Of a stretch of DNA of 64,000 nt, positions 32,982-45,854 are shown one piece after another. The position numbers were made by a program, and so were the translations under genes. The stretch comes from Linnemannia schmuckeri (lineage: Eukaryota; Mortierellomycota; Mortierellomycetes; Mortierellales; Mortierellaceae): contig JANATG010000005.1 of NCBI GenBank assembly GCA_029449235.1, positions 1,364,001 to 1,428,000 on the forward strand. The letters are read 5' to 3'. The notes under the pieces were generated by a model that was not told the DNA's origin, made no database searches, and saw only the letters and a program-made list of their open reading frames with translations. The number at the start of each line of letters is the position of its first letter. Position 1 is the stretch's first letter.

Positions 32982-35928
32982 TTAATTGTAGAGGTCGTCG
33001 TCAATAGTGTTGTCCTGGCCACCAAAGGCTGCGTTGCTGGCAGTGCCCTGAGCAGCACCGGGGGCAACAGAGCCACCAACACCACCCTCAGGGAACTTAA
33101 ACGTGTTGAAGCCACGCGAGTTCTGAAGGTTCTGGGCAAACATCTCATAGCGACGGATATCGCTGTCCTGGACTGACCGACGAGCAAACTTCATAGCCTC
33201 CTCAAAGTGGGCACGAGTAAGCTCAGGGACGGCATCTTCATCATCCTCCTCCATAGCCTCCTCATCACCACGCTCCTTGCGCTCGCGCTCCTTACGGATA
33301 TCAGCCTCAATGTTCTCGCGAATGGCAAGCTTGCAGGCGCGCTGGCAAATCTCAGTCAAATCAGCTCCAGAGAATCCATGGGTGGCCTTGGCAATGTGAG
33401 TAAGGTCGATCTCGGTCGAGACAGGGGACTTACGGAGAGTCGACTTCAAGACGGCAAGACGCGAAGCCTCATCGGGAAGAGGGATGTAGATCAACTGATC
33501 AAGACGACCAGGACGCAGCAGGGCACCGTCAATCTGATCGGGTCTGTTGGTGGCTCCAATAACAAAGACGTTCTTCTTGGCGTTCATTCCGTCCATCTCG
33601 GTCAAAATCTGGTTGAGAACACGGTCACCGGCTCCACCGGCATCTCCAGAGGATCCTCCACGGGCCTTGGCGATCGAATCCAACTCATCAAAGAACATGA
33701 CACAAGGAGCGGCGGCACGGGCCTTGTCAAAGACATCACGGACGTTAGCCTCAGACTCTCCGAACCACATGGTCAACAGCTCGGGACCCTTAATCGAAAT
33801 AAAGTTGGCCTGGCACTCGTTGGCAATAGCCTTAGCCAACAAGGTCTTTCCACATCCGGGGGGTCCGTAGAAGAGAACACCGCGGGAAGGAGACATACCA
33901 AACTTCAAGAACTTTTCGGGGTGCTCGACAGGGTACTGGACAGTCTCCTGGAGCTCCTGCTTGACCTTCTCCAAACCACCAACATCGTTCCAGGTGGTGG
34001 TGGGGACCTCGACAACGGTCTCGCGAAGAGCCGAAGGGTTGGAGATACCCAAGGCATAGCGGAAGTTCTCCATGGTGACGGCGAGCGAGTTGAGGACCTC
34101 GGCATCGATAGTCTCATCATCGAGATCAAAGAGCTCCATCTTTTCACGGATCTGTTGCATGGCAGCCTCCGAGCACAAACTGGCAACATCCGATCCGACG
34201 TAACCGTGGGTCTCCGAGGCAATCTGCTCCAGATCGACATCATCGTCCAACTTCATGTTCTTGGTGTGGATACGAAGAATCTCAAGACGTCCAGTGGGGT
34301 CGGGGATTCCAATGTCAAGCTCACGATCGAAGCGTCCAAAACGACGGAGGGCAGGGTCGATAGAGTTGGGGCGGTTGGTGGCGGCCATGACAACAATGTT
34401 GGAGCGAGCCTTCAATCCATCCATGAGGGTCAACAGCTGGGAAACAACGCGTCTCTCGACCTCTCCGTTGGTCTTTTCACGCTTAGGGGCGATAGAGTCG
34501 ATCTCGTCAATGAAAATAATGGCGGGACTGTTCTTCTCAGCTTCCTCGAAAGCCTTGCGCAAGTTGCTCTCAGACTCTCCGGCCATCTTGGACATGATCT
34601 CGGGTCCGTTGATCAAGAAGAAGAAAGCACCAGTCTCGTTGGCGACGGCACGAGCCATAAGAGTCTTTCCTGTTCCTGGAGGTCCAAACATAAGAATACC
34701 ACGGGGAGGCTTGATGCCGATGGACTTGAAAAGCTGGGGGTGGCGGAGAGGAAGCTCGACCAACTCGCGGATCTGGGCCATCTGCTTGCGGCATCCTCCA
34801 ATGTCATCATATCCGACGTCAGCCAAGTTTGACTCCTCATCCTCACGCTTGATGGGCTCGCCTTCGCAGTGGATCACAGTATCTTGGGCAACCTAAGAAA
34901 GAAAGAAAAGGGGTGGTTTTAGTACAAAGGGTATTGTCAATGGACAACACAAGCCAATACCATACATTTTATGTGCAGGGTCACCCTTGAACCTTACAAT
35001 GCAGTATTCGGCGGGATCAGTCTCGATGACCTTGAACTCGACGGCTCTCATGCCTCCACGGACCAAGAAAAGGTCTCCTTTGCGGACGGGTCTATAGGCT
35101 TCCAAGAAGTAAGGCTTGAGGTAGACCTCGAACAGGTTTCCGGTGACGCCTTCAACAGTGTCGTCGACAGGGAGGACGTGAATGCGCTTTCCGTATTTGA
35201 TATCAGTGCAGGTGTGAAGGGAAACAACATCTCCGAGACGGACACGAAGGTTCTGACGAACGACTGCGGAATGAGAAGTTAGTAATAAGTGGTTGATAAG
35301 GCGAAGTGTTAATAAGTCTTTCTCAGAGTGTTGTGTTCTTCGTCTTCATATCTTTATCTTCTTGTCTCTTATCCTACTTCCTTCGTTTTTCATCACCTCG
35401 TTTCTTTGTTTTCAGAGTGTTCTATTCCATCCTGTTGATTTCCTGTGTCTGATGAACCCTTGATCAAATAGACTGCTTACCCTTGTTGATGCGAACCTTG
35501 GAGTCCTCGACGCTGTCGTCAGCAAGGACAATCAAAACGGTATCACGGCGCTTCTTTCCCTTGACGAGGACCATATCTCCACGGAAGAACTGAAGCTTCT
35601 CCATAGTGGCAGTGGAGAGCGCAAGAACAGAGTTGTCGTCGTTGGTGGCATCGTCGACAATCAGCTTGTTGGGTGCTGACTTTTTGCGCAAAATGGCAGT
35701 GGCGGGGTCGTGTTCTGGGTCAATGCTTGGTGCAGTAATCGAGGCGTTCTCGCTACAACAAATGAACAACAAGCGACAAATACACACACACCTGTTAATT
35801 TGTTACTCTTGCTTTCCGAATGTTTGATGAGACTAACTAAGTCGTTGTTGTTGTTGTTATAATGACTTTCTTTGGTTGACTTACACAAGCTTTCCCTTGG
35901 GATGGCTGCTGCTGCTGCTATCGGCCAT
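32982..35928 (-). CDS. CDC48: Cdc48/p97 AAA-ATPase
   Basis: Hexameric AAA+ unfoldase that extracts ubiquitylated proteins from ER, chromatin and complexes. Exons 35885-35928, 35481-35752, 34998-35263 and 32982-34892 give 830 residues (yeast 835). The N domain includes KLIVDDATNDDNSV and FRGDMVLVKGKKRRDTV. D1 has Walker A GPPGTGKT and Walker B IIFIDEIDSI; D2 has GPPGCGKT and VMFFDELDSI. The protein ends DDDLYN, the acidic tail with the conserved near-terminal Tyr that binds PUB/PUL cofactors. Exon 1 is only 44 nt (MADSSSSSHPKGKL). The exon 3-4 join restores PAEYCIVAQDTVIHCEGEPI. Confidence 0.98.
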
Positions 35929-36996
35929 GATGTGTGTATATGTGTGTGATGGAGTTTGGTTGAAAAGTGGTTTGATGGGGCTCGATGGGCGATCGCCCAC
36001 TTTTATATGATGAGGACGCGTACGTTCGTCAGAAAAGAAGTCACAAATCGTTCCTCCGTATGGGGTCCTGGTCACTTGGTAAGAGGCTCTATCTCCACAG
36101 CTTTTTTTTATGCTGCTTGCTTACAATGCACCGATGAGACAGAAGCATCCAGAAGCATCGCGAAACGATAATCCACGATGGGCGTGGATGGCCCTTTTTG
36201 TCAGCATAGGAAGCAAGCAAGCAGACATCTTTCTCTCTGTAAGGAAGAGTCAAAGGAAAAGAGCAGGAACAGGAACTGAACCAATAGGGGAGAGAGCAAA
36301 TGGCCAATGTTCATAATGAGGAACCGGAAGGTGTTTTGGTGGCGTCTATTTCTTGAAAAGAAGAGGCCCCTTGATGGATGCCGAAAGGAGGTATTAACCT
36401 AGCTATGTGTCGTATTGAAAGTAGTAGAAGAAACAAAAAGGACAGCCCTGCTCTGACTTTTGCCCGCACGCACCACTTCCTCTTGTCAAGGCCAGGCAGT
36501 CGATCGGTTGAATGAAGAAGCGCAGTGACAGCATGTGTGGTTTTTGTCTTGTTAGGGTATTAATAACACACAAGGAAGCGCATGGCTCACATACACTCAC
36601 CCAATCCACACATTCTCTCACACACCTCATATACACCCCTCCGCAACGCCTCAATCGTGTTATTTGTATTTTGTTGTTGCTGCAGTTTTTTCTCTGTTCC
36701 TCCATTGATCCCTTCCTTCTCCTGCCCTCCCCTGTTGTCAATCCACATCCACATACACCCCTACTTATTCTACTCTCTCCTCCTCTACACACACACACAT
36801 ATATATATATACACTCTTCAACCGAGTCACTCACTCACTCATACTCTACTCAGCCAGCAGCAAACAACGCCAACACCAGCAACTTGAATCATCCTTCTCT
36901 GGCAACATACCCCTTGCACATATACACAACACTGCATATATTCACACACCTTTCTTCTCATTCACTCTACTCACAATATCCAAATAATTGCACCCG
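35929..36996. other. Divergent promoter region, CDC48 / 682-residue protein
   Basis: 1.07 kb. Contains the CDC48 TATA box, then AG-rich sequence, and a CT/CA-rich stretch with (CA)n and (TA)n at about 36785-36815 before the plus-strand gene. No separate gene seen. Confidence 0.65.
36002..36007 (-). promoter_or_regulatory. TATA box of CDC48
   Basis: TATAAA on the minus strand, 74 nt before the CDC48 start, just downstream of a GATCGCCC-like stretch. Confidence 0.5.
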
Positions 36997-39900
36997 ATGG
37001 AGTCACAGCATGTGCTCAACCCGTGGCAGCATCGGCCGCACAAGCAGGACTTTCACGACAACCACGACACTCAACAACAGCAAGAACGACACCAACAACA
37101 GCAACAACAATCAAACATATCCCTGACAGACACAGAGACGCCTTCATTAGAGGACTTCTTCCAGGGTCACAAACAAGTCTTTTATCAGTCCCAGATGCTA
37201 CTGCAGCAGCTGCAACAACGACAACGCCAACAAAAGACACAGGGAAACGGCTCAGGAGAACAGAAAAAAGGTCCCGCGGACGAGGATGCACAGACGGAGG
37301 GCGACGATGATGGCGAGACGGACAGCCAACGCACCGTCTGGAGTCAGCTAGGCATCGACTCGCCTATGAATCGGTCTTCATCAACTCTTGCCGACGCCGA
37401 CACGCCCATCACGACGGTGATTTATATGACGGACTCTGACTTTGGAGATGGGGATGAGGTACGTCGGCTATTAATAACACTTGGGCTTTGAACCCTGGAA
37501 ACCAGAATGGTTACCAAGGAAGGAGGATTTCTATTTATCATATCGGACCATTCCAAGCACATTGACGCTACACGCTCCATCTTGCTCCACTTCCCATGCT
37601 CTTCTCCATGTTCCTCTTTATTCTCGTTCCCTTTGCAAGTGCTCTCGTGTCCTGCTGTATTGTGCTGTCAGATCCACACTCGCTCTGTCATTCTTTTTCC
37701 GTCTTTCTCCTCCTCTCTTTTCACCATTGTATTTTTTTTATTTCGTTTTCCTTTTCTTCTTCTCTTACCTCAGTACATGCTCTCATTCCCTCTACTTCAA
37801 AACTGTAACCACTTGCTTACAATAGCACCCATATGTCATCTTCTGCAATTTTGTTTCTTGCTGTGATGACTAACACCTTGCTATTTTCTTGCGATAATTC
37901 ATAAACACCTACAGGGCGATGTTCTTGAGCATCTGGTTCAGCAACTCCAGTCTGAAGTAAAGGGCACACGGGCTACAGTTTCCGAGCTCGAGACCAAGTT
38001 AAACTTGTAAGTAAAGGGGTTACTACGAATGGCCAAATGCTCGATCATCTGAGAAGGATGATGGCAATTGATACCGTGCGCGAGCATGCAAACAAGAACA
38101 GGAACAAACGAACGAACGAAAGACGAAGAATAAAAACTCACCTATAGCATGCCTTTCCGATGATAGGGCCGAGCATTCCAACAGACGCATTGTCGAAGAG
38201 CTCAAAATGCTTCTTGCCGAGTAAGTCTTGCTTTGCATCTTAAAACAAAAACGACCTGTTTGTTAGGAGAGGGGGGGGGGAAACGAAGAAGAACAAGATG
38301 AGGGGCGTTAGGGGGCTGGAGAAGGGTTTGGGCGATCACTGCGGCCTCAACTGTCAAGGTCGATTGAGCATGTGTGTTCCACGGGACCTTTTTGTGTGTT
38401 TACTTGGAGCGCAATCGGACAACGGCAATAAGCGCATTGGACAACAACAGCAACAGGCGTTTTTTTTTTGGAAGAGCTTCTAATTAGAAAGCAGCCTGTT
38501 TTTGTGGGTGTTTATGTGATCGACTGCTCACTTTGGCGTGGTGCGGTGTGGACAGCTGGCTAAAATACGGGTTGGCCATGACAAATCGCGAATTGACTTT
38601 AATATGAATATGGCTGGGGAGTTGCTCTGTGCGACTCTTCTGTCCTATCCACATTACGCACACCCTCCCTTTGGCTTATCCTGTCTTTGTTTTCCACCCA
38701 ACCCGCTTGCTCGCTCTTTTATTTCTTGCATTCTTCGCCAGCCGAGGAAGGGTCTGCTGCAGATGCACGACAACCGACAGCGACGGCTCTCCTTGTGAAA
38801 GTGTTTCCAAATTAATAATTATCAGTGTACATCCTTGTGCCTCTCTATCTGGCTTGGCATTGGTCAACGCACATTACCCTGGAGCAACAGCGCACTAACA
38901 TAATGCACTTTCAACCGTCCTCTACTACCTTTTGTCTTCCTCACTTCCTTCCATCCATCTCTTCTCACCCTCCTCCACATCTATCGACATACTTTTATCC
39001 TCTCTTATGCTCGCCCTACCTTTACCAAAAATCTCGTACGGATATTTTTGCAGTGCCGAAGAGAACCTTGCTGCCACAGAAAACTCCGACGGCACCCACC
39101 CATTACTGCAGTCTTCAAAAGGGGGCAGTGTGAGCGACGACGACCTCAACAACGTTTACAACAGGATCTGCATAGCCCTCCAAGCGCTCATCGATGATGC
39201 ACAGTCGGCTCTTCAAAAGAACTCGACGACAAAACACACCTGTCCCAACCCCGGAGAGGAAGGCGCTACCTGCCATTGCCAAGCAACAACATCACCAATC
39301 AGTTCACGAAGCAGCACCCCAAATCTACCTCCTCGTATAGCACCAGGATACGACAGTACACTTCAGGACAGTCCATTTGCTTGTCGCAGCTCGCCTAGGA
39401 ACTCTACCACTCTTCTTAAACCAATCAAGACCGAGAACCAGGATATTCATGACTTCGCCATGTATGGGCCTACGCCGTTGTACGCAGGCACAGACGAAGT
39501 CTCGAGAATGCTCTGGAAGCAAAAGCATGAAGAGCAACATGACAGATACCGCAAGTCGTGTCATAGGTTGACTCTGGAACTGGACGGTCGCTTTTTCTCA
39601 ACAGACTCGGACGATTCGGAAGCCAGCAGCTTTGATTTACTTCGACGATCACGACATCGCCCTTCTTCCTCGACTCAATCCTCTCGACCCTCGACACCCT
39701 CCACACCTACAACACCGAGTATACCAAACACATCAACAACACCCACGACTCCTACTCGACCCCTTCAAGGCATTCTCCGCTCATCCAAAAACACGGAGCG
39801 ACTCAAAAAGAAGTGCCAGGTGCAGTTCCTGAATGCCGACCTTGAAGGAGCTCGTAGTCGGGACCGGGAATCGTCACCGCGACCACTACACCGACCCACG

Positions 39901-40494
39901 AGATCATCCACCAAGAATCAACAAGACAAGCAGCAGCAAAAAGTGCTACCACACCAGGAACCAGAACCACAACAAGCGGTGTTACGTCAATATACCCACC
40001 GGAGTGTCAGTGTGGGATCCAATAGTTCTCGCGGTGTCGTCCTGCAGCTGTATGATCTCTGGCAGCAGACGTGGCTTCGGACACGAATCATGCACGTTAT
40101 TACAGGATCGGTCGAGATTATCATTATCATCTGGGTTGTCCTGAAGGCCAGTCAAGCCACATTGACATGGTTCGGAGTAAAGCCCAAGAACATGAGCGAG
40201 TGGCTGATGTTTATCTATGGGCAGCGCGATACTGCTGGATCACAGGCCAAAGAGCTCTATGCCAAGGTCAGGAGGGATGGAATGCGAATGCGACAGGTCA
40301 AGGCGTTCACTCAGAAGGAGCCCGAGGCGCTGGTGGAGGATTTGGTGGCGGGCGTGACGGCGTCGACCAGCGGACTCACGTCGCCCTCCGCGATTGTCTA
40401 TGGACCTGCCAAGAAGATTGTTGCCCATGCTGTCACTGGCGTTGCTCTTGCCTTTATATCCGATGGCGCTCGGCGGCTGCTCAGGAAGCTGTAA
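36997..40494 (+). CDS. Unrecognised 682-residue protein, coiled coil plus C-terminal membrane segment
   Basis: Exons 36997-37458, 37915-38006, 38167-38220 and 39054-40494, in consistent phase. Not assigned to a family. The N-terminal 100 residues are Gln/His-rich, followed by an acidic stretch. Exons 2-4 encode a heptad-like helix (VLEHLVQQLQSEVKG, then TVSELETKLNL and RRIVEELKMLLADAE). The middle is Ser/Thr/Pro-rich. Near residues 545-575 a hydrophobic segment (VITGSVEIIIIIWVVLKA) follows LYDLWQQTWLRTRIM and precedes TWFGVKPKNMSEWLMFIYG, so a single membrane anchor is likely. The last 100 residues are conserved-looking, with helices and a basic end (SDGARRLLRKL). Overall it resembles an organelle-anchored tether, but that is only inference. 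Intron 3 is 833 nt. Confidence 0.8.
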
Positions 40495-41138
40495 ACGAAA
40501 CTTTGGTCATCTGCGCAGGATCTTGTGTAGTTGCGTCGAACGAACCATTTGGACATATTTTTTTTCCCTCTCTTTCTCTGTCTGTATCATATTAACTTCA
40601 CCTCTCTCCTCCATTATCTTTCAATACCCAATATTGCATCCTTTTTTATATCATCCTCTTCATCCCAATGTCATCCTTCACCGCATTCGTCCTCTTATTT
40701 CCCCTACTCTATTTTTGGCTTCGTTTGAACCAACGTGTCTTTCAGGGTCGCGTTTTTCGCAGCTGTTGAACCAATTGGGTCACCTAATAAAATACCCTTT
40801 CCATTTCCAAGCTAGCTTTGATATTCCATTCGCACTAGCGTTTGCCCTTGACACTCATGTTCACACGTCTTATCTACAACTTTAGAGACCCATGACGGAA
40901 ACGTGCAATTGGTCGACATCATGGACCCCTCTCTCTTCTCAAGAAATACAAAACTGTCCCAGTGGAAGAAAGATATTGAATACATGGGAGAAAAAACAAT
41001 GCTTTTTTTTTGGATGATAAAGTACAGTAGGAATGCATGTCTAAAAAAAAAAAACTACAATATGATGACGACTGATAGAAAGGGTTTTGGGCGGGCGACT
41101 AAAAGATCTAATGTATATGTGAATGTAAGAAAGGTATT
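40495..41138. other. Convergent 3' region
   Basis: CT-rich sequence at 40560-40720, then AT-rich. No coding signal beyond biased open frames. Confidence 0.6.
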
Positions 41139-43097
41139 TTACAGGGCTCCAGCAGAGACCCAGAACTTGCGGGTAATAGACTCGTAGCGATCGATGATCT
41201 TGGCACCCCTCGCGAAATCCCAGCCATCCAACATCGGATCCTCGTTCTCGTTTCCATTGTCCATCACATCTCTAGTCTTTCTCGACCGTCTACCGGCAGG
41301 AGTATCATCGACCTCGACAACAAGCATCTGAACCCGAAGACGATAGAACGCAGGCTCGACATGATCGTAGATTTGAAGATACTGGAATTTCGTCTCTGCA
41401 GGGACATTCCTGGCCAAGACGGCGACCGACTCGATGGACCCTGGGCCCGGGCCACCATCACGGACGAGTTCGACGAAGAGTTTGGCCTGATAGGCGATAT
41501 TGTTGTCTCTGATAGACTGATGCTGGCTCCAGTCAATGTCCTTGTTGGCCAAGAGCCGTAATCGAGTCGCGGTGTATTCAAGGAGTTCTGCAGCACGGGT
41601 GGGGATCTTCCATTCGAGAGTGTAAGGCGCTCTGCTGTACACTTTCTGATGGACTCCGAAGGAGTGTTCGAGTTCAATGGGTTGGATGACGTTAGGGAAT
41701 TCTTGTCGGAAATAGTTGTCGAAGTCGTAGTATGCCCCTACTGCTCCTGCTGCTTGGCTGGAGTCGATGGTATCGTCGTCGTTGGGGAAGTCATCATTAT
41801 GCTGATGAGCGGTATAAGGTTGTGATGGTGATACATCTGCCCGTGCGCCTGCAGGTGATGCAACTGCTGCGATCCGATGGTTTTCCCGAATGGAGGAAGA
41901 GGTCGTTGCGGAGGTTGACGTTGTCCCAGAGGAAGAGGAAGAAGGGAGAGAAGGGATAGCGCGCTTGTAAATGTTGATGTCGGATCGACGGAGAATAGAC
42001 GGGACGCTCTTTTTTGAGCTAGTGGACGCCCCCGTTCCTGCTGTAATCGCCTCGAGAACGGCTGCTGCTGCTCCTGCTTCTCCTCTGGCTCCACTGGACT
42101 CCGTTGTTAATGTCCCTGAGGTTGAAGCTGGCTTGTTGTTGTTCTCCAATGACGATGACGACGATGCCGCCAAAGTAGCAGTTGCAGCAGCAGCAGAGGC
42201 CTTGACAGAATCAACAGTAATAGGCTTCTGACTCTTGCCATGAAAAAGATCCAATACCAGAACATACGACGCCGATGCATCTTCATTGTCTGGGATCTTG
42301 GAGGGGACCCAGACTTGAGCAGAGCCCTTCCTGAAAGGAATAAACCGCTTAAGGGAAACAATCTTTTTGTTGGTCTTGGCGTCGGCCAGGATAATGTCGA
42401 CGGTTGTGTCCTTGGGTAACTGGCGGGCGTAGGTCTTGGACCATTTGACGAGTTGAACGGAGCCTGCGTGCCAGACTGAACGGGGTGGGGGCACGATCAA
42501 CAGGGGTTTGTCGAATTCGGGAAATGAGGTTGTTGAGGTGGAGGAGGGAAGGGAAGCGGGCGAAGTTGATTTTTTTGAGAGCAGGGTTGGAGAAGAACGA
42601 GGAGGTTGAGGAGGTTGAGAACGAGGATGTCCAGGTGCAGGTCCTCTCTCCTGATATTGCTCGGCAGCGGCGGCCAATGCTTTGACCAACGACTGCTTCT
42701 TTTGCTTTTGCTGTTGTCTCCTGGCACTGGCGCTATTGCTGTTGCTATTGCTATTGCTGGTGCTGGGGCTCTTCTTTTTTTGCTTTTGTCGTTGTGTCTT
42801 GGATTGTGCTGAAGAAGGGTCTTTCCGTTTCTTGTTGCTGTTATGAGAAGAAGGGGCAGGTGTGTCTTTTGATCTGCGTCGTACTTGGGTATGTTGTTTC
42901 CGAGAAGGCAGTTGTTGTTGTGAAGATGACTGGGAAAGAGAGTGGAGAGGTTGTGAAGAGCGGACTGGGAGAGCGTAGACTCCAGAGATGGAGGAAGAGG
43001 TTGAGGAAGAGGAGAGAGTGAGAGAGAAGGAGAGGAGAGTGAGGGCTGTTGCGAGGGAGAGGCCCAGGAAGGAGACCGGCCGCGATGGGACCTTCAT
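41139..43097 (-). CDS. Secreted Kre9/Knh1-like Ser/Thr-rich protein
   Basis: Single exon, 652 residues. The N-terminus MKVPSRPVSFLGLSLATALT is followed by a hydrophobic run, a signal peptide. After a basic/Ser low-complexity stretch (Arg/Lys/Gln, residues about 60-170) comes a beta-sandwich like the Kre9/Knh1 family (Pfam PF10342): LLIVPPPRSVWHAGSVQLVK with WSKTYARQLP, then VSLKRFIPFRKGSAQVWVPS. Those proteins act in beta-1,6-glucan assembly or as GPI wall proteins. A Ser/Ala-rich linker leads to a second globular part (about 470-650) with FGVHQKVYSRAPYTLEWKIP, which may be another related fold. No C-terminal GPI signal is seen; the end is WVSAGAL. The ATG at 43097 is preferred to one further upstream because intervening residues are a translated CT-rich leader. 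Confidence 0.7.
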   Translation of the reverse strand: MKVPSRPVSFLGLSLATALTLLSFSLTLSSSSTSSSISGVYALPVRSSQPLHSLSQSSSQQQLPSRKQHTQVRRRSKDTPAPSSHNSNKKRKDPSSAQSKTQRQKQKKKSPSTSNSNSNSNSASARRQQQKQKKQSLVKALAAAAEQYQERGPAPGHPRSQPPQPPRSSPTLLSKKSTSPASLPSSTSTTSFPEFDKPLLIVPPPRSVWHAGSVQLVKWSKTYARQLPKDTTVDIILADAKTNKKIVSLKRFIPFRKGSAQVWVPSKIPDNEDASASYVLVLDLFHGKSQKPITVDSVKASAAAATATLAASSSSSLENNNKPASTSGTLTTESSGARGEAGAAAAVLEAITAGTGASTSSKKSVPSILRRSDINIYKRAIPSLPSSSSSGTTSTSATTSSSIRENHRIAAVASPAGARADVSPSQPYTAHQHNDDFPNDDDTIDSSQAAGAVGAYYDFDNYFRQEFPNVIQPIELEHSFGVHQKVYSRAPYTLEWKIPTRAAELLEYTATRLRLLANKDIDWSQHQSIRDNNIAYQAKLFVELVRDGGPGPGSIESVAVLARNVPAETKFQYLQIYDHVEPAFYRLRVQMLVVEVDDTPAGRRSRKTRDVMDNGNENEDPMLDGWDFARGAKIIDRYESITRKFWVSAGAL

Positions 43098-45680
43098 TAT
43101 TTTGTGCGATATTGTTTGAGAGTTGGGGGAGGGTAAGGAGAGCAGGAAGATAGTGTGATGTGGACAAGCAAATAAAAGTGGAAGAGGTGGGGGGAGAGAG
43201 AGGAAAGGAAATAGGATGGGAGTGGAGAGTGGGGAGTGAAGACGATGAAAGAGCAAGAAGAAGAAAGAAGGAGGGCAAAGAGAAGGCGCCAGTCAAAGTC
43301 AGCAGAAAAAACAAAGGTAAAGAAGAAAAGGTAAAGGAAGAGGTAACGAGGAGAAAACAAAGCAACAAATACAAAAAAAAAAAAAAAAAAAAAAAGTGTG
43401 AAATATGAGAATCAAGGAGAAGTACAGGCGGACAGCAGAGAGGGGTATTTTTGGGTTTTTGATTATTTTGTGCACCGTACCTCCCATTTCATGTGTGATA
43501 GGACAATATTTTTGAGTTCAATCAATTTACTCTGACAATTGGACCCGCGCGCCATTTGGGATGACTGAATGAAGGAAAAGAGGGCGATCGGCTGGTATGT
43601 GTACGTTATGTTATGGTGCCTTGTTTTTATGGTGGTGGTATACTCATATTTACGCTTGTATATTGCCAAATTACTAGTGATAGCCCGTGAAGGCGTAAAA
43701 CAGCAGTTATCGTATCATCGCGATTAACATAACCCATGCCCTCATTCCATTCCCCATTACTTGTACCTGGCTGGAGAGTCTCACACCTGTGGTTGGTATC
43801 CGGTTCCTGGCTTTTTAAAATATTAGGAGCAGCATGTTTATTGTACCTGAGTTAAGTTGAGCGAGAGGGTCTCTTAACTCATCCATTTCTATTGAAGTTG
43901 AGACAGGACTACTCAGTACCCTCTCCAAACCCACGATAAACAATCATAAATGACTGCAAGACCCCCGACAGCCATCAACACAAAAGCAGCCAATTTCGGT
44001 CCCAGACTCCGTCTGGTTTACTCTGGTCTGTTTGATCAAAGGGAGATCTGACGATAATTGAAGGTGAGAATGAATGTCATTTCTTGTCCAGCTGTCGCTG
44101 TTGCTGGTGTTGTTATCTCATGAGCTCATGGAAGGCAATGACCATGGCTTATTCCTTAACTAAAACGTTAGTTTGCTCAAGACGTTGGGTCCTCCTTTTC
44201 GTAATTCATTTTTTTTGAGAGCCTGGATTTTCATTATTGCAATAGGGGGCCAATGTGTCCTAATAACATGCCCGATACCAATTATGGTTCTGAACAAGGC
44301 AACTCGAGTCCACCTGGAAGGAGACTTAAAAAAACAGGTTGGTCTGTGATCCTGAGCCTCTCTTTTCTTTCTCTTATAGGTGTAAGTGAGGCATCCTTCT
44401 CGTTCTCTTTGGTTTGTCGTGTCTTGTTTCTCGATCATCCCTCCAGTCTCGCGCACAAAATGCCATGCCCGATTGTACCAACATACTTGTTATAATTATT
44501 ATTATGGTGAAAATGTACACGATCAAATTAATTTGACGTGTCGGAAATAACTTTTTTTAAGAAAAATGGGCTATCGGAACGGGAGCACGAATAGGAAATG
44601 AGACTCCTTTCAAGGGTAACAAAGGAGGGAATGGCAAAATATGAACACAAAAGCACTGAAAAAAGGGATCGAGCAGGAAAAGATATAAATTACAATGCGA
44701 TCCTTTTTCTTATCATACCTTCAAAAAGAGCACCATGATCCGCAACGGCTGAAGAAGGAGAAGGAGTGATTGCCAGATCGGTTACAAGTTGGATGAACAG
44801 AAGTGACACACAATGCGAAGCTCCCTTCGTTTCGGATTTACACATATCGTCCTCATTATCGTTTTTCCTGGTATGATAGTTCTTCGAACGTAAAGAGGTA
44901 GCCAATGCAGGGTGTATGATTCCCTCCTCATTATTCGTTCGTCATTCAGCATATACGAATATTAGGTGAGCCTCTCTTTTTTCTTTATTCCTGCCCCGAC
45001 CTGCCTTGTGTTGTCAGTCAGAACCATGAATCTCCACTTTGCTGTGTCAATAAACACGTACATACACTTACATATACAACTTTTGCATTTCTAAGAGGAT
45101 TGTAATATCTCTTCTCTCCACCGATTGGTTGAGCTGCATTGTAATCTGTAACAGGATGACGTCCAATTGGTGTGCAGACAAGAGAAAGACAAAGAACTTT
45201 AGTCCCAACATGGCAACCCTCCACTTCTACCCCTACTCCTTACCCTATATTGAAGTTAACGCGTGAGCCTTTTTTTACTGTTTTTCAGATAGTTTCTCTA
45301 GGTGATAATTGCAAGGGATAGATGGCACACATGTATCAGGGAGTGGTGGATGGCTTTTTTTGTTAGTAGCAAGAAGTGAACGTCTGTGTATGTGCGTTTA
45401 AGTGCGACTCCAAGACTTTTTTTGTTTATTTGCTTTTTCCGACGTACAAAGTCCCTCTCAGTACATCACCGCGGCACTTCCCTTTTGCGTAGACTTTTTT
45501 ATCCAGCGTCAGTTACGCCACCAAATGTTGCCTTTGTGAGAGGAGTGAAAATTCAAAAATGTAATAGTGTACAAAAGTCAACTTGTACTTCGTTCTTCCC
45601 TCTCCCTTCCTTTTCCCTTCTTCTTCAATCTCTTGCCACCATTCCGTCACTCTCCCCTCCTTACCACGCTCACGCACCTA
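43098..45680. other. 2.6-kb region without recognisable genes
   Basis: 43,098-43,400 is the purine-rich (plus) leader of the Kre9-like gene, with a poly-A run at about 43,375-43,394. 43,450-45,560 has no long frame with plausible codon use and no tRNA or repeat seen. 45,580-45,670 is CT-rich, the start of the promoter before the DCN1-like locus. Confidence 0.6.
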
Positions 45681-45686
45681 TATAAA
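45681..45686 (+). promoter_or_regulatory. TATA box of the upstream DCN1-like promoter
   Basis: TATAAA preceded by CT-rich sequence. It lies 430 bp upstream of the MPPKRK start codon, leaving a leader with three other ATGs. Confidence 0.5.
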
Positions 45687-45854
45687 CAGCAACGACGCGA
45701 TCTTTTTTCTTCTCTTCTCTGCCCTTCAATACCTCCTCCCTTCCTCGACTCATTTGTCCGCTCACTCGTCTGCGCATTCAGACTCACAACGAACCACCCT
45801 TCTCTTTCGCCCATTCTCGCCTGGATCGCCATTGTTTGAGCCCACTCCACAACA

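Noticed and set aside
36785..36815. (CA)n/(TA)n tract as a possible origin or Z-DNA site
   Set aside because: Simple repeat in a promoter leader; nothing else supports a function.
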